Part shown: in pieces, positions 16,632 to 27,401 of the stretch | Numbering within the stretch: position 1 is the stretch's first letter | How the letters are laid out: each line of letters opens with the position of its first letter | Assembly: GCA_021775955.1 (NCBI GenBank) | Contig: JAJFGU010000024.1 | Span: 62,001 to 126,000 of the forward strand | Direction: 5' to 3' | Origin: Alphaproteobacteria bacterium | GTDB lineage: Bacteria; Pseudomonadota; Alphaproteobacteria; Micavibrionales; Micavibrionaceae | Length of the DNA: 64,000 bases | Position numbers and translations under genes: made by a program | Notes under the pieces: generated by a model | Seen by the model: only the letters and a program-made list of their open reading frames with translations | What the model was told of the DNA's origin: nothing | The model's database searches: none

Positions 16632-19600
16632 TTGATGGCGGATTTTGAATCCGAAAAGGGATTACTCCAAAAACATATGGTCAGTATGGATATCACCCCA
16701 TCAGGTGATTTCCGCAAAGATGTTGGGCTGATGGTCGGCAAAATTGTCGGCTTGCTGAACGTGAGTGCTGATACAGAAGCACAAAAAATATCCTTTAATC
16801 CCGGCGATGAGATTACAGACGATTTAATTACTGCGTTTGTGGAAGGGGCGAAGGCTCTTGAGAAAAATCATCTGGTTGCTGTGGCCAAGCCTACTTATGA
16901 ATTAGAAGGTGTTCCGGCTAAATTGAAGACTATGGCCATAAATACCCTTAGTGCTGCACTTACTGCGCATGAACAAGCGGCATTCATTCCTGACGCCATT
17001 AAAAAAAATCCTGTCCTGCTTTTTGACTTGCTTAATGACAGGGAGGCTTTTGCCGGTGCTTTAAGAACAGCCAGAGATAATAATTTTTTTGCAGAGCCAG
17101 CTCCGGAAGCTGAACCAGAGCCTACAACAACGGTTGATCCCGATCTGGAAGTGGTGCTGGCGTGGACACCGCTTTATTCCGAGAGCATTAAAAAAAGTGG
17201 TGATATTAATGAGGCAACACTCAAAGAGGCGGCTGATAATTTTGTCAAACTAGTCCGGGCAGCTGATCCGACCAACCCGATTAAAAATTACGACTCAAAC
17301 AAAACTTTCGTTGAGCAATTTGGAAAGTCTTTAGAGAGTGAAACTCTTTCCGCCCTCGATCATTTTATTCAAAGCCCGGTTTATCAAACTCTGGTAACGC
17401 TAAGGGACCTTCCTAATGTTGCCGAGCCTAATGTCGCCGAGGACGTCAAAATACAGGCGATGCGGGAGTTTCTGACCAGTGGCCGTACTAAAGATGCTAT
17501 GCGTTCCGGCTATATCGAGGATCCCCGGCTTCTTTTTCTATTAACGGGTGAAGCAAAAAATCTGTTTCAGGGGATTGATGATTTAAGAGCAAGCAATTTT
17601 GCCGCTGTCACAGCTGCGCCCGATATCCCTTCACCGCGGGCAGAGATAAAGGGACCGGATAGACTTGCCGAAAATGATCCAAAAGTGCTTTTGGCCAAAG
17701 GTGTGACGCTGGGATTGCTGGCCAGTAAGGCAAAGCCGGGGCGCATTACCTTGGAGGAGATTAACGGAACCCCCAATGACAACATTAAGGCGGTGGTGAA
17801 TGAAATCATCGGTGAAATCAAACCGCTGGTGAAGGCGTATGCTATTGCTAATACAGGGGACGATATCGTTTATGACGACGGTACGGAGGATCAGAACTAC
17901 ACGTCGGAAATTGGCCGTAAAATGCTGGCGGTGATCACCCATGACGACCTACCGAATAAATCCAGACAAGCGCTTGAAAAGAGATTGGGACCGCTGGGTG
18001 GTATTGCGGGTACTAGCAAGGTCGTCGATACGGTCAATACGCTCGTTGAATCCGGGAAGCTGAATCTTGAGGTGGGTGCGCCAACGCCGGAGGCGAAGGT
18101 TTCTGACCAACCTTCCTCTAGCCGGGCTGCCGGTAAAGCCGCAGCCCGGAGGGATGCTGAAAGCCGGGCAGAAGGGGCTACACAAGCTCCAAATTCCGGT
18201 GTTAGCGGCGAAGCGGATCAAGCAGAATCATCAACCGGCGTTGTGAAACTTAATCCAGCGCAACAGGAGGCTCACTTCCGCCTTAGCTTGGTTCTGGCAA
18301 TGCTGCGTAGTCAGAAAGTAATCAAGACAGACCCCAAAGAATTTAAAGAAGCCGTGAAGGAAGCGCTGATCGAGCTTCCTAAAAATGAAGCCTTTAAAGA
18401 GACAGGGTTAAAGGCGCCCGAAAATGGTGTTTATACGAAGGCATTCGGCCAGGACTTAATCAAAGCCTATGAACAAGGCTATAAGGCGCTTAAGGACGGC
18501 GACAAAAATAAAGAAAACCTCGACACGCTTTTGGTTCCTTATGGTGGTGACATTAAAAAGATGGTTGCCGATCTGGATATGCTCAAAGCTGCCAGCGCGC
18601 TGGACAAAAAGGTGGATGTACCGGCAACAGATGCGCCATTGGCTTTTCATGTTGCGGTTGTCGAAACAGCGCTAAACAAACTTTATCACAGTGGTGAAAT
18701 GCCGGGCATGCCACGGCCCGGCGAGGCTAACAAAGATTTAACAAAGAATGTTTTTGAAGCAGCATCAAAGGTTGCGCTGCCGCACGCTATTGAAGGCCTG
18801 AAGGTGGCCCTGCTTGCGGAGGGTGAGGGTAAAGATAAATATGGCGGCCCTTACGACGGCACCTGGGTCAAAGACTATACAAGAGTTTACATCAAAGAAG
18901 CCATTGACAAGCTCCCTGAGAAAAAGAAAGCCGCGTTTTATAAGCAGTTCGGTGGCGAAGAGAACATGAATCGTCTTTTCGATGCCCTGGATGAACTGTC
19001 CGATCCGGGCCATCTAGGCAAATACATTGATAATACAAAAGGCGCAGAAATTAAGGCCGACGATGCGCTTGTTATGGTGCTTAAGCTGTCGGAATGGTTG
19101 CCGGATAGCGCAAAAAGCTGGATTGGTAGTTTCCTGAAGGGCTCCGAGTTTGACCAGTTTATTGCCGCCATGATTGAGCTGTTCTTAGGCATTCCGCTGA
19201 GCAAGCTTCTGGGTACTGATAAAGATGGTAAGAGGCACTTTGAACACGAAGAAGGCATGAATACCAATGCGCGGCTTGAAACCGTTTATAAAGAGGCATT
19301 GGCAAAGGCCGGGGGTGACACTGCCAAAATGAAAAGTGAAATATTGAAGGTGCTCCACACAAAAGGCGAGGGAAACGCTTTTGTTGAATTCTTTAGTAAG
19401 TTTGGAAGAGTAAGGGAAAGGCTGGAAAGGGCGGTGACGAAAGCGCTGGATATAGCCGCCAAGGAGGAGCTCAAAGCCGAAGGAAGTGGTGCGAAGTTTT
19501 TCGTTGGTGCCATGAATGAAGCAGCCAGTTTCTATCGTTCCGGGGCGTTTGGTAAAGACGCCACTCCCCCCGCAGAAGAGGTCAATCAAAAACAAGGCAG

Positions 19601-21065
19601 CGGTGCTCCTGCAGCATCCGCATCGCAGGCATCATCAGACGGTGATACGAGCGGCGCTGTGGCAAGCGCTGCTGTATTGCAGGGCGGACAAGGTGAAGAT
19701 GTTGCCAAGGTACAGACCGTTTCTTATGGGGCTGGTGGTATTGGGAGAACGGCAGGGGCCCTGACTGGTGCCTTCGAAGGCAAGGTTGAACCTCTTCCTC
19801 CTGCGACGGCGCTGGCGAAGTTACTAACCCTGCCAACAATCCTTGCTGATCTGGAGGCGCAAGAAGATCCTAGTAAACAGTATGTGCTGGGAAGAAGCCG
19901 CGCATATATGGCGGGATCACAGATGAATTATGATGTTTCCCAGATGTATGTACAGCTGGCTGGCAAGGGTCATTTTAAGTCAGAGGATTTGGTTCTGATG
20001 ACAGGCGGCGGTCAAACATTTTTGGTAACCGGTGATATTAAGTCCGGTAAATCTACACATCATATTCAGGTTCGTGACGTCACCGGAAAGATGAGTGCCC
20101 AGGAGTTTAAAACCCTTTCCGGGATTGATTTTAAAATCGGTGTTCCCACCAATCTACTGAGTGTTGAACACCACATGAAGAATCTAAGGCCGCATTTTAA
20201 GAGAGAATTGTTGAAATTCACCGTTGGCGGCGATCCGAATGCATATTCGTTGTGGGACCGCTATCCACGTCTGACGGATGACGGGATAAAAGAATTATCG
20301 GCGAAAGTAAAATACGCGGCACTTCCGGATAAAGGATACGACCCGCAGATGTTTCACCCAAGAGACGGCAGCCATTTTCAAAAAATTGCTCACCACAGCA
20401 AGTCCGTTTACGTTTTTGGCACGACACCGGAAACACAAAGGATGCTGACAGAGGGGAATCCAAAAATTGGCGAAACTCTCCTGGCTGGAAATGCACTGGT
20501 ATCGGCTCTGGTTGGCGGCGAGTGGCAGACTCGTATTGTGAAGCTTAGCGACATTACAGAAAAGGGCATTGGTATTTTTTCTACGCCCCTTGATCCCAAA
20601 GGTATTGTCGCGTTTGGCAATTCGACCGACATTGATGACCGGTCAGGGCGCAATTTCACACATTGGCGGCATGTTGATGTTAATCCTGAGGACGGAGAAG
20701 TAAGGGTCAATACATTTCTTCCGCCCAGCAAGATCGGGAGCGATTTTAATGAAGTGCGCAAAGCTACAGGTGCATATGTACAAGACTTTCATGTGGCAGC
20801 CAGGGATAGGCGGCGTCTTGCGAATAATTTCAACGGTCGCGTTGCCGGGAGCCTTCATGCCGCAGACCACAACCCCAAATGTGATGAGTTTAACGAAAAC
20901 GCCTGTGACGCCACGGATCAGGAGCCGGGTGTGTGGCAGACTAATCTATGGGGTATTTTTGCGGGCAACCGTCGTGATATGGCTCAGGTTGAGGCTGATG
21001 TTACGAAGTCCATAGAAAGTACTAAAGATTATTTTGGTTTCGGTGACTCTGGCTCGACTGGTTAA
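16632..21065 (+). CDS. Very large helical-repeat protein, unknown function
   Basis: A 1,477-residue protein with no signal peptide and no clear transmembrane helix. Translation could start at TTG 16632 or ATG 16635; GAGG lies upstream of both. The first ~900 residues contain about five divergent blocks of 150-200 residues with a shared pattern: hydrophobic helix (such as VVLAWTPLYSESIKKSG, FRLSLVLAMLRSQ, FHVAVVETALNKLYHSG), a helix with a central Asp or Glu, a YxxTFxExxG-like segment, then a Leu-rich helix ending near LGG. Two low-complexity Ser/Ala-rich linkers (about 495-540 and 985-1015) separate it from a C-terminal region of different composition. Only two Cys are seen, near the C-terminus (PKCDEF, NACDAT). 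Unrecognised; it stands alone between a glycosyltransferase and an acidic protein. Confidence 0.8.
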   Translation: MMADFESEKGLLQKHMVSMDITPSGDFRKDVGLMVGKIVGLLNVSADTEAQKISFNPGDEITDDLITAFVEGAKALEKNHLVAVAKPTYELEGVPAKLKTMAINTLSAALTAHEQAAFIPDAIKKNPVLLFDLLNDREAFAGALRTARDNNFFAEPAPEAEPEPTTTVDPDLEVVLAWTPLYSESIKKSGDINEATLKEAADNFVKLVRAADPTNPIKNYDSNKTFVEQFGKSLESETLSALDHFIQSPVYQTLVTLRDLPNVAEPNVAEDVKIQAMREFLTSGRTKDAMRSGYIEDPRLLFLLTGEAKNLFQGIDDLRASNFAAVTAAPDIPSPRAEIKGPDRLAENDPKVLLAKGVTLGLLASKAKPGRITLEEINGTPNDNIKAVVNEIIGEIKPLVKAYAIANTGDDIVYDDGTEDQNYTSEIGRKMLAVITHDDLPNKSRQALEKRLGPLGGIAGTSKVVDTVNTLVESGKLNLEVGAPTPEAKVSDQPSSSRAAGKAAARRDAESRAEGATQAPNSGVSGEADQAESSTGVVKLNPAQQEAHFRLSLVLAMLRSQKVIKTDPKEFKEAVKEALIELPKNEAFKETGLKAPENGVYTKAFGQDLIKAYEQGYKALKDGDKNKENLDTLLVPYGGDIKKMVADLDMLKAASALDKKVDVPATDAPLAFHVAVVETALNKLYHSGEMPGMPRPGEANKDLTKNVFEAASKVALPHAIEGLKVALLAEGEGKDKYGGPYDGTWVKDYTRVYIKEAIDKLPEKKKAAFYKQFGGEENMNRLFDALDELSDPGHLGKYIDNTKGAEIKADDALVMVLKLSEWLPDSAKSWIGSFLKGSEFDQFIAAMIELFLGIPLSKLLGTDKDGKRHFEHEEGMNTNARLETVYKEALAKAGGDTAKMKSEILKVLHTKGEGNAFVEFFSKFGRVRERLERAVTKALDIAAKEELKAEGSGAKFFVGAMNEAASFYRSGAFGKDATPPAEEVNQKQGSGAPAASASQASSDGDTSGAVASAAVLQGGQGEDVAKVQTVSYGAGGIGRTAGALTGAFEGKVEPLPPATALAKLLTLPTILADLEAQEDPSKQYVLGRSRAYMAGSQMNYDVSQMYVQLAGKGHFKSEDLVLMTGGGQTFLVTGDIKSGKSTHHIQVRDVTGKMSAQEFKTLSGIDFKIGVPTNLLSVEHHMKNLRPHFKRELLKFTVGGDPNAYSLWDRYPRLTDDGIKELSAKVKYAALPDKGYDPQMFHPRDGSHFQKIAHHSKSVYVFGTTPETQRMLTEGNPKIGETLLAGNALVSALVGGEWQTRIVKLSDITEKGIGIFSTPLDPKGIVAFGNSTDIDDRSGRNFTHWRHVDVNPEDGEVRVNTFLPPSKIGSDFNEVRKATGAYVQDFHVAARDRRRLANNFNGRVAGSLHAADHNPKCDEFNENACDATDQEPGVWQTNLWGIFAGNRRDMAQVEADVTKSIESTKDYFGFGDSGSTG

Positions 21066-21120
21066 AGATACCCCATGATTCTCGCTCTGTGATTCCCCCT
21101 TGCAGCTTTCGCACAAGCCT

Positions 21121-21141
21121 ATATCCTGTTTTTTAGGATAT
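21121..21141. promoter_or_regulatory. Short perfect inverted repeat, possible operator
   Basis: ATATCCT and AGGATAT flank a seven-base T-rich loop, 26 bases before the start of the 307-residue protein. It could be an operator or a weak hairpin; there is no T-run on the plus strand after the stem to make a terminator. Confidence 0.3.
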
Positions 21142-21166
21142 CTGTCCATCAAACAAAGAGCCGTCG

Positions 21167-22090
21167 ATGCCCGATACACCGCCACCACCCATACCGCAGG
21201 AAGAAGAGTCGCCCGAGCAATCGCCTTTTGCCGAGCGCTTTGCGGAATTTATCGATGCGCTGGAAAGTCTTTATATCAGCGGCAATTTAAGCGGCCGCGT
21301 TCATTTCCGTGAGGCCTGGCCCGCTGTGGCAGAGCATATTTTTGGCGCTGAGCTTATAAAATATGACGAGGACGGTGCGCCGGATAAAGAGCACAGGGCG
21401 GTGCTGGAGGATGAGGCCGATCAAAAACGGATCACGTTGGTGGAGCGTTTGGAAGATGTTGAAGAAAACAGCATCTATCATGGCTCGCTGCAGGCCGAAT
21501 ATGCTTCAGGCATCATTCATGAACTGGGCCGGAAACTCTCACTTTATATATATACGCCGCATGTGGTCGATAACATTATTCCGCCCGAGCCCGGCGAAGA
21601 GCCGGTGGAAGAGGCTGCGCCGGAAGAGAGCGTGCAGGAAAATACGGAGCAGGACATTCAGTCCGAGGATTTGCTGGCGCCGACGCCACCTGCAGATGAA
21701 GTGCAGCCCATTGATATGTCTTCTGCGCTAGCGCCTGATGATGATATCAAGCCGATCGAAACATCCGTACCGTCTGTCGAAGACGTGCCACCGCCAGGTA
21801 AAAGCGGGTCCGGTCTGGATCTGGGCACGAAAAGAAATATCATTCAGGTCGATTTTATTCATTCCCAGCCGATTTCCTATAATGACTTGCTGAAGGCCGC
21901 AACGGAGGTAGAAGATGAAAGCCTTAAGGCGCCGTCTTTTGGTATGGAAACAGCAACGGATCCGCCGGCCCCGCCTTTAAAGACGGGGCCATCTTCTGAG
22001 GAAACCAGTGATCTGCCTGCGCCCTCAACGCAAAATGCGCCGCCGATCAAAATGTTGTTTAATCATTTTGCTTCCGGCCGCGTAGAATAA
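21167..22090 (+). CDS. Acidic proline-rich protein, hypothetical
   Basis: A 307-residue protein, no signal peptide or membrane helix. The N-terminal half (about 20-140) looks folded and helical (FAERFAEFIDALESLYISG, YASGIIHELGRKLSLYIYTP). The C-terminal half is Pro/Glu/Asp-rich and probably disordered, with short hydrophobic islands. I do not recognise it. It follows the 1,477-residue protein on the same strand after about 100 bases and may be functionally linked. Its 3' end overlaps the convergent ctaA gene by 28 bases. Confidence 0.65.
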   Translation: MPDTPPPPIPQEEESPEQSPFAERFAEFIDALESLYISGNLSGRVHFREAWPAVAEHIFGAELIKYDEDGAPDKEHRAVLEDEADQKRITLVERLEDVEENSIYHGSLQAEYASGIIHELGRKLSLYIYTPHVVDNIIPPEPGEEPVEEAAPEESVQENTEQDIQSEDLLAPTPPADEVQPIDMSSALAPDDDIKPIETSVPSVEDVPPPGKSGSGLDLGTKRNIIQVDFIHSQPISYNDLLKAATEVEDESLKAPSFGMETATDPPAPPLKTGPSSEETSDLPAPSTQNAPPIKMLFNHFASGRVE

Positions 22091-23085
22091 AGGCAGGCAA
22101 TCAGCAACAGTAGCAGGGCAACGGCGCCGGTTTGATGGAGCACCGCCAGCGGCAGAGAGATTCCCGATAACAGCGTAGAAATCCCAAGGGCGACCTGTAT
22201 ACAAACTGCAATACCCAAAAAATAAAATACGAAGCGTTTCGTTTTCTTTTTAAGCGCGTGTGCAAACAGGCTGAGGACGGCCGCTAGTGTTGCCATGGCC
22301 AGCCAGCGATGCGCAAATTGTACGCCAACATGATTTTCGAAGAAATTCACCCAGGCGGGGTGCAATTGCCAAAGCTCGGGCGGGATAAGGTGCTCTCCCA
22401 TTTTTGGAAAAGTTTCGTTATAGACAAACCCGGCATCAAGCCCGGCCGTACAGGCACCCCAGAAGATCGTCATAATAAGCAGGCCGAGCACGATCCAGCC
22501 ATGGGTGTAGAGCGCCGTATCCGGATTCTGCTTTGCCCCAAGGAATGTCAGGCCCAGCCAGAACATCAGGCATAAAATCAATAGTGCCAGCCCCAGATGG
22601 GCGGCAAGGCGGTAATGACTGACCGCTGGGTGGTCGACCAGACCGCTTTGTACCATGTACCAGCCCATAAAGCCTTGCGCCCCGCCAAGCAGCAAAATAC
22701 CAAAAAGCTTAAGCGTGTAGCCTTGCGGGATTTGCTTTTTTACCAGAAACCAGAGCATAGGCAGGGCGTAGGCCAGCCCGATGAAGCGCCCCAGAAACCG
22801 GTGCGACCATTCCCAGAAGAAGATCATTTTAAAATCACCGATTTGCATCCAGGTGTTTTTCTTTAAGTATTCCGGGCTATCCTGATACAGCGCAAAGACC
22901 CTTTGCCATTCTGCTTCGCTTAAAGGCGGCAATGCGCCCATCAGCGGCCGCCATTCAACCATGGACAGACCGGAATCGGTTAATCTTGTGATCGCGCCGA
23001 CAATGATCATGGCCACAACCAGGGCGCAGCATCCAAAAAGCCAGTGGGCCAGCGCCGGGGCATGTGTTCTTTGATGTCCGTTCAT
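22063..23085 (-). CDS. ctaA: Heme A synthase CtaA (COX15)
   Basis: CtaA oxidises heme O to heme A for cytochrome aa3 oxidase in the inner membrane. The 340-residue protein shows about eight membrane helices and the family motifs: GAITRLTDSGLSMVEWRP after the first helix, an EWSHRFLGR segment with the heme-ligand His, HLGLALLIL, QFAHRWLAM and LHQTGAVALL. Type 2 CtaA proteins of Alphaproteobacteria and mitochondria have this length and lack the cysteine pair. No cytochrome oxidase genes lie in the window. Confidence 0.95.
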   Translation of the reverse strand: MNGHQRTHAPALAHWLFGCCALVVAMIIVGAITRLTDSGLSMVEWRPLMGALPPLSEAEWQRVFALYQDSPEYLKKNTWMQIGDFKMIFFWEWSHRFLGRFIGLAYALPMLWFLVKKQIPQGYTLKLFGILLLGGAQGFMGWYMVQSGLVDHPAVSHYRLAAHLGLALLILCLMFWLGLTFLGAKQNPDTALYTHGWIVLGLLIMTIFWGACTAGLDAGFVYNETFPKMGEHLIPPELWQLHPAWVNFFENHVGVQFAHRWLAMATLAAVLSLFAHALKKKTKRFVFYFLGIAVCIQVALGISTLLSGISLPLAVLHQTGAVALLLLLIACLYSTRPEAK

Positions 23086-23139
23086 TTGCTATGTTGTGCC
23101 TATCTTGTGATTTTAGCCTGTGTTAAAAAGTAACAAAGC

Positions 23140-23937
23140 ATGGCTACATTCGACTTTATAGATTCCGCTGCAAAAGGTTACAAGTTTCTCTGGGATGAGA
23201 AGCGCGCGATTGTGCGTCTTGGTTTTCCTGTTGTTCTTATCAAGCTTGTGAGCTTTGTTCTGATGACCAGCTCTCCGGAGATGCAGCACAATTTCCTGCG
23301 GCACGGTCTTATTCTTTTACCGACGTTTTTTGCAGAAGGATGGTTGCTGGCGCATTTTATCCGGCGGGCTTTGTATAATGAGGCTTTGCCGTTCCAGTCG
23401 CGCACGGCAAAAAAGACAAGTACAACTGCCAGTTCAGGGCGCTGGCGCATGATACGGGCGGGCACGGCCGTTTATGTTTTGATATGGCTGGTGCTGTCTT
23501 TCTTAGGCGGTCTGGCCAAGAACCATGCGCCTTATGAGGTTGAAGAAATTCCAGAGCCGAGTTTGGAAACTTATCTGGCTGTCACCGTCGTTTTTATTCT
23601 TCTTATGTGGTTGTTCCGGCTGTTTTGGCTTTATATCCCGGTCACAATGGGATATTCAATTCCCGCATTCATGCACAAGGCCAGGGGTTATATCACCTCT
23701 GTCTATATGGCCGGGACCTGGGTGATTTGTTATACGCCGCTGTTTCTGGTTCTTATGCTTGTATCTGATATTGCTCTTTATCTTTTTCCGCTCGAATCCG
23801 GCCAGCTGCCTGAGACGTATCAATTTGTGATGACGGCAGCAGGAATCGTCTTTAACTTTTTGGCAATGACCGCGGCAACAATTGCCATTGCGCATGGCGT
23901 GCAAACGATGATGAATGAGGATAAAACGAACAAGTGA
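23140..23937 (+). CDS. Polytopic membrane protein, hypothetical
   Basis: A 265-residue protein with about six membrane helices, starting MATFDFIDSAAKGYKFLWDE. The arrangement of an N-terminal amphipathic segment, long hydrophobic helices and a final ATIAIAHGVQTMM segment resembles uncharacterised alphaproteobacterial membrane proteins, but no catalytic motif is visible. It is divergent from ctaA, with about 55 bases between the starts, so the two may share a control region. Confidence 0.75.
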   Translation: MATFDFIDSAAKGYKFLWDEKRAIVRLGFPVVLIKLVSFVLMTSSPEMQHNFLRHGLILLPTFFAEGWLLAHFIRRALYNEALPFQSRTAKKTSTTASSGRWRMIRAGTAVYVLIWLVLSFLGGLAKNHAPYEVEEIPEPSLETYLAVTVVFILLMWLFRLFWLYIPVTMGYSIPAFMHKARGYITSVYMAGTWVICYTPLFLVLMLVSDIALYLFPLESGQLPETYQFVMTAAGIVFNFLAMTAATIAIAHGVQTMMNEDKTNK

Positions 23938-23945
23938 AGGGTGAG

Positions 23946-24209
23946 TTACTGCAACGTGCCTTCCCAATCGGCGAAGCGGTAATCACCGGGAGTGATCAGC
24001 TCTTTTTTCGCGACATAGACAGAATGAAGTTTGCCTTCAATCTCGCGGGTCCAGAAATCAAGAAATTTACCAAGAACCGGGAATTTCGGCGCAACGTCGT
24101 AATCCTGCCAGATATATTCCTGCAAAAGCTTGGTATAATCAGGCATGTGATAAACGATCTTTGCCGTTGTTAGTCTGTAATCCGTCAGTTGTTTGTCCAG
24201 CTCGGCCAT
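23946..24209 (-). CDS. usg: Usg-family protein
   Basis: An 87-residue protein with hallmarks of the Usg family found almost only in Alphaproteobacteria: QLTDYRLTTAKIVYHMPDY, LLQEYIWQDYDVAPKFP and FLDFWTREIEGKLHSV. GGAGG lies at ideal spacing before the ATG. The biochemical function of the family is not established. It is monocistronic and converges with the membrane-protein gene ending at 23937. It is useful as a taxonomic marker. Confidence 0.9.
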   Translation of the reverse strand: MAELDKQLTDYRLTTAKIVYHMPDYTKLLQEYIWQDYDVAPKFPVLGKFLDFWTREIEGKLHSVYVAKKELITPGDYRFADWEGTLQ

Positions 24210-24349
24210 AGTCTAACCTCCTGTTTTTAAAGCATTCCCGCTCTCTTATTATACCAAATTTACATGCCATAATGGCAGTAAATTTTGTTAAACCCTTAAT
24301 TATCAACAGTTTTGGGGCGTGCTGGCGGACAAAAAACTATGTGAAAAGG

Positions 24350-24408
24350 CTTGAAATTACTGCTGCTGTGCGATAAGTGTCTAGCACTCGTCTAAAAAGG
24401 AGCGCCAA
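24350..24408 (+). promoter_or_regulatory. Heat-shock promoter and degenerate CIRCE operator of groESL
   Basis: CTTGAAA at 24350-24356 followed 14 bases later by CGATAAGTGT (24371-24380) resembles a sigma-32 promoter with a weak -10. Overlapping its downstream edge, CTAGCACTC (24381-24389) and GAGCGCCAA (24400-24408) form a CIRCE-like inverted repeat: eight and seven of nine positions match TTAGCACTC and GAGTGCTAA, with a 10-base rather than 9-base spacer. CIRCE is the HrcA repressor site. Dual control by sigma-32 and HrcA is known for groESL in several Alphaproteobacteria; function of this weakened site is inferred. Confidence 0.65.
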
Positions 24409-24454
24409 TTGCGCGCAAAGCGAGAGTAATTCTAACTTTCAGGAGAAAAAAGAA

Positions 24455-24754
24455 ATGGCAAAAGTAAAATTCCGCCCGCTGCATGATCGCGTATTGGTTC
24501 GCCTCGTTGAAGCAGATGAGAAAACCAGTGGTGGGATCATCATCCCGGACTCGGTGCAGGAAAAACCGATGGAAGGCGAAATCGTCTCAACCGGTTCCGG
24601 TCACGTGAACGATAACGGCGATGTTCGCCCACTGGATGTAAAATCCGGCGACAAGGTTATCTTTTCAAAATGGGCCGGCACGGAAGTCACCATTGACGGC
24701 GAAGAGCTGATGGTGATGAAGGAGTCTGACATCATCGGCGTGATTGCAGCCTAA
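24455..24754 (+). CDS. groES: Co-chaperonin GroES
   Basis: A 99-residue GroES starting [16 protein letters not shown], with AGGAG nine bases upstream of the ATG. The mobile loop (about residues 18-33) reads [12 protein letters not shown], and later segments [12 protein letters not shown] and SDIIGVI are family-typical. It caps the GroEL ring for protein folding in the cytoplasm. The upstream heat-shock control region and the groEL gene 196 bases downstream define the usual operon. Confidence 0.98.
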   Translation: MAKVKFRPLHDRVLVRLVEADEKTSGGIIIPDSVQEKPMEGEIVSTGSGHVNDNGDVRPLDVKSGDKVIFSKWAGTEVTIDGEELMVMKESDIIGVIAA

Positions 24755-24852
24755 GAGCTTTGATCTTTCGTCCGGTGGGCGGCGTCAAGCGGCGGCTCAT
24801 GTACCTAAACGTACATTTCGCCTTGCTTTCCTGGCCACGAACAAAAGCTCTT
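24753..24852. repeat. Hairpin repeat between groES and groEL, GTAC-core type
   Basis: Outer arms AAGAGCTTTGATCTTTCGT and ACGAACAAAAGCTCTT pair with small mismatches. The centre carries CTCATGTACctaaacGTACATTTCGCC. The same centre (CATGTAC...GTACAT, flanked by CGC) occurs in a hairpin between dnaN and recF (40348-40423). Located inside the groESL transcript, it could set the relative groES/groEL mRNA stability; this is inference. Confidence 0.65.
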
Positions 24853-24926
24853 TGCTCTTACAGTAATGGAACGAAGTAAACTTACCGGGCTTGCATTATG
24901 TAAAATAGTTTACAAATGAGCCATAA

Positions 24927-26612
<1,686 letters not shown>

Positions 26613-26680
26613 GCTGCTTGCCATTTTCCTGCTCAGCCAGGAAAATGGCTTCGCTCAATAATAGCTCAATAAAGAATACC

Positions 26681-26715
26681 AAAGGCCGTTCTCATACCCG
26701 AGAGCGGCCTTTTTT
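26681..26715 (+). terminator. Rho-independent terminator after groEL
   Basis: AAAGGCCGTTCTC pairs with GAGAGCGGCCTTT (one mismatch) and is followed by a T-run. A second, T-less hairpin (GCCATTTTCCTG / CAGGAAAATGGC) lies just upstream, directly after the groEL stop, and may protect the mRNA end. Confidence 0.85.
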
Positions 26716-26843
26716 CATAAAATAACTTGATTTTTTTCTGTATTTCTTGCTATAAAGTTGTCATGCAATCAACGAAGTTAAAATAGCAACGAAAGCAGCA
26801 ATAATAAATTAAAGAACAATAACTGTAGAGAGTTTTAAAAGCT

Positions 26844-27332
26844 ATGGACGAAGGACAATCATCAGAATTGAGCACTCAGGATATCTGCGCTCTCCTTGAA
26901 CGCTACGTAGGCTTCAATGGGGTCGAAGCTCCTGTGATGGAAAGTGATAGTCCTGTGCCCTTTTATCAGGTTGTGATGCCCAGCCATGCAAGGGGCTGTA
27001 GAATTGCCTATGCCCTCCATGAAGCATTTCTGAAGCATGGGGTTGTAGACCCAGAAAGCCTTGCCGCTGTTCAATATTATGGAGGGAACCGAGCGGAACA
27101 GGGTGGGGCTATTGCTATACCTGTCGCTTATACGCAGCACCCAAATTTTGAGGATGCCCTTCAGGACTCCGAATTTCTTAAAGGAACCTTTCTTATTGCC
27201 CTTGCCCAATACCATTGGGATCCAAAATTCAATCAAATGTTTGTAGTTTCCGGTAAGCCCTATACCCCTATGGATGACGGTTTGCCTGAGGTCTATCCTT
27301 CTTTTTTAATGGACGTGGTCCCGAGCAATTAA
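26844..27332 (+). CDS. Hypothetical 162-residue protein
   Basis: A soluble protein with no signal peptide, starting MDEGQSSELSTQDICALLER. The middle part (VPFYQVVMPSHARGCRIAYALHEAF) suggests a mixed alpha/beta fold. I recognise no motif. It is monocistronic, with a terminator directly after its stop, and marks the start of a region of lower GC that runs to about 29.5 kb. Confidence 0.6.
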   Translation: MDEGQSSELSTQDICALLERYVGFNGVEAPVMESDSPVPFYQVVMPSHARGCRIAYALHEAFLKHGVVDPESLAAVQYYGGNRAEQGGAIAIPVAYTQHPNFEDALQDSEFLKGTFLIALAQYHWDPKFNQMFVVSGKPYTPMDDGLPEVYPSFLMDVVPSN

Positions 27333-27333
27333 A

Positions 27334-27370
27334 AAAACGCTCCTCCTTATCGAAGGGGCGTTTTGTTTTT
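27334..27370 (+). terminator. Rho-independent terminator
   Basis: AAAACGC pairs with GCGTTTT around an inner TCC/GGG pairing, followed by a T-rich tract. It ends the 162-residue protein gene and separates it from the convergent methyltransferase gene. Confidence 0.7.
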
Positions 27371-27401
27371 TGTGAATTTCGTTATGCGGCTTTTTTAGCC
27401 C

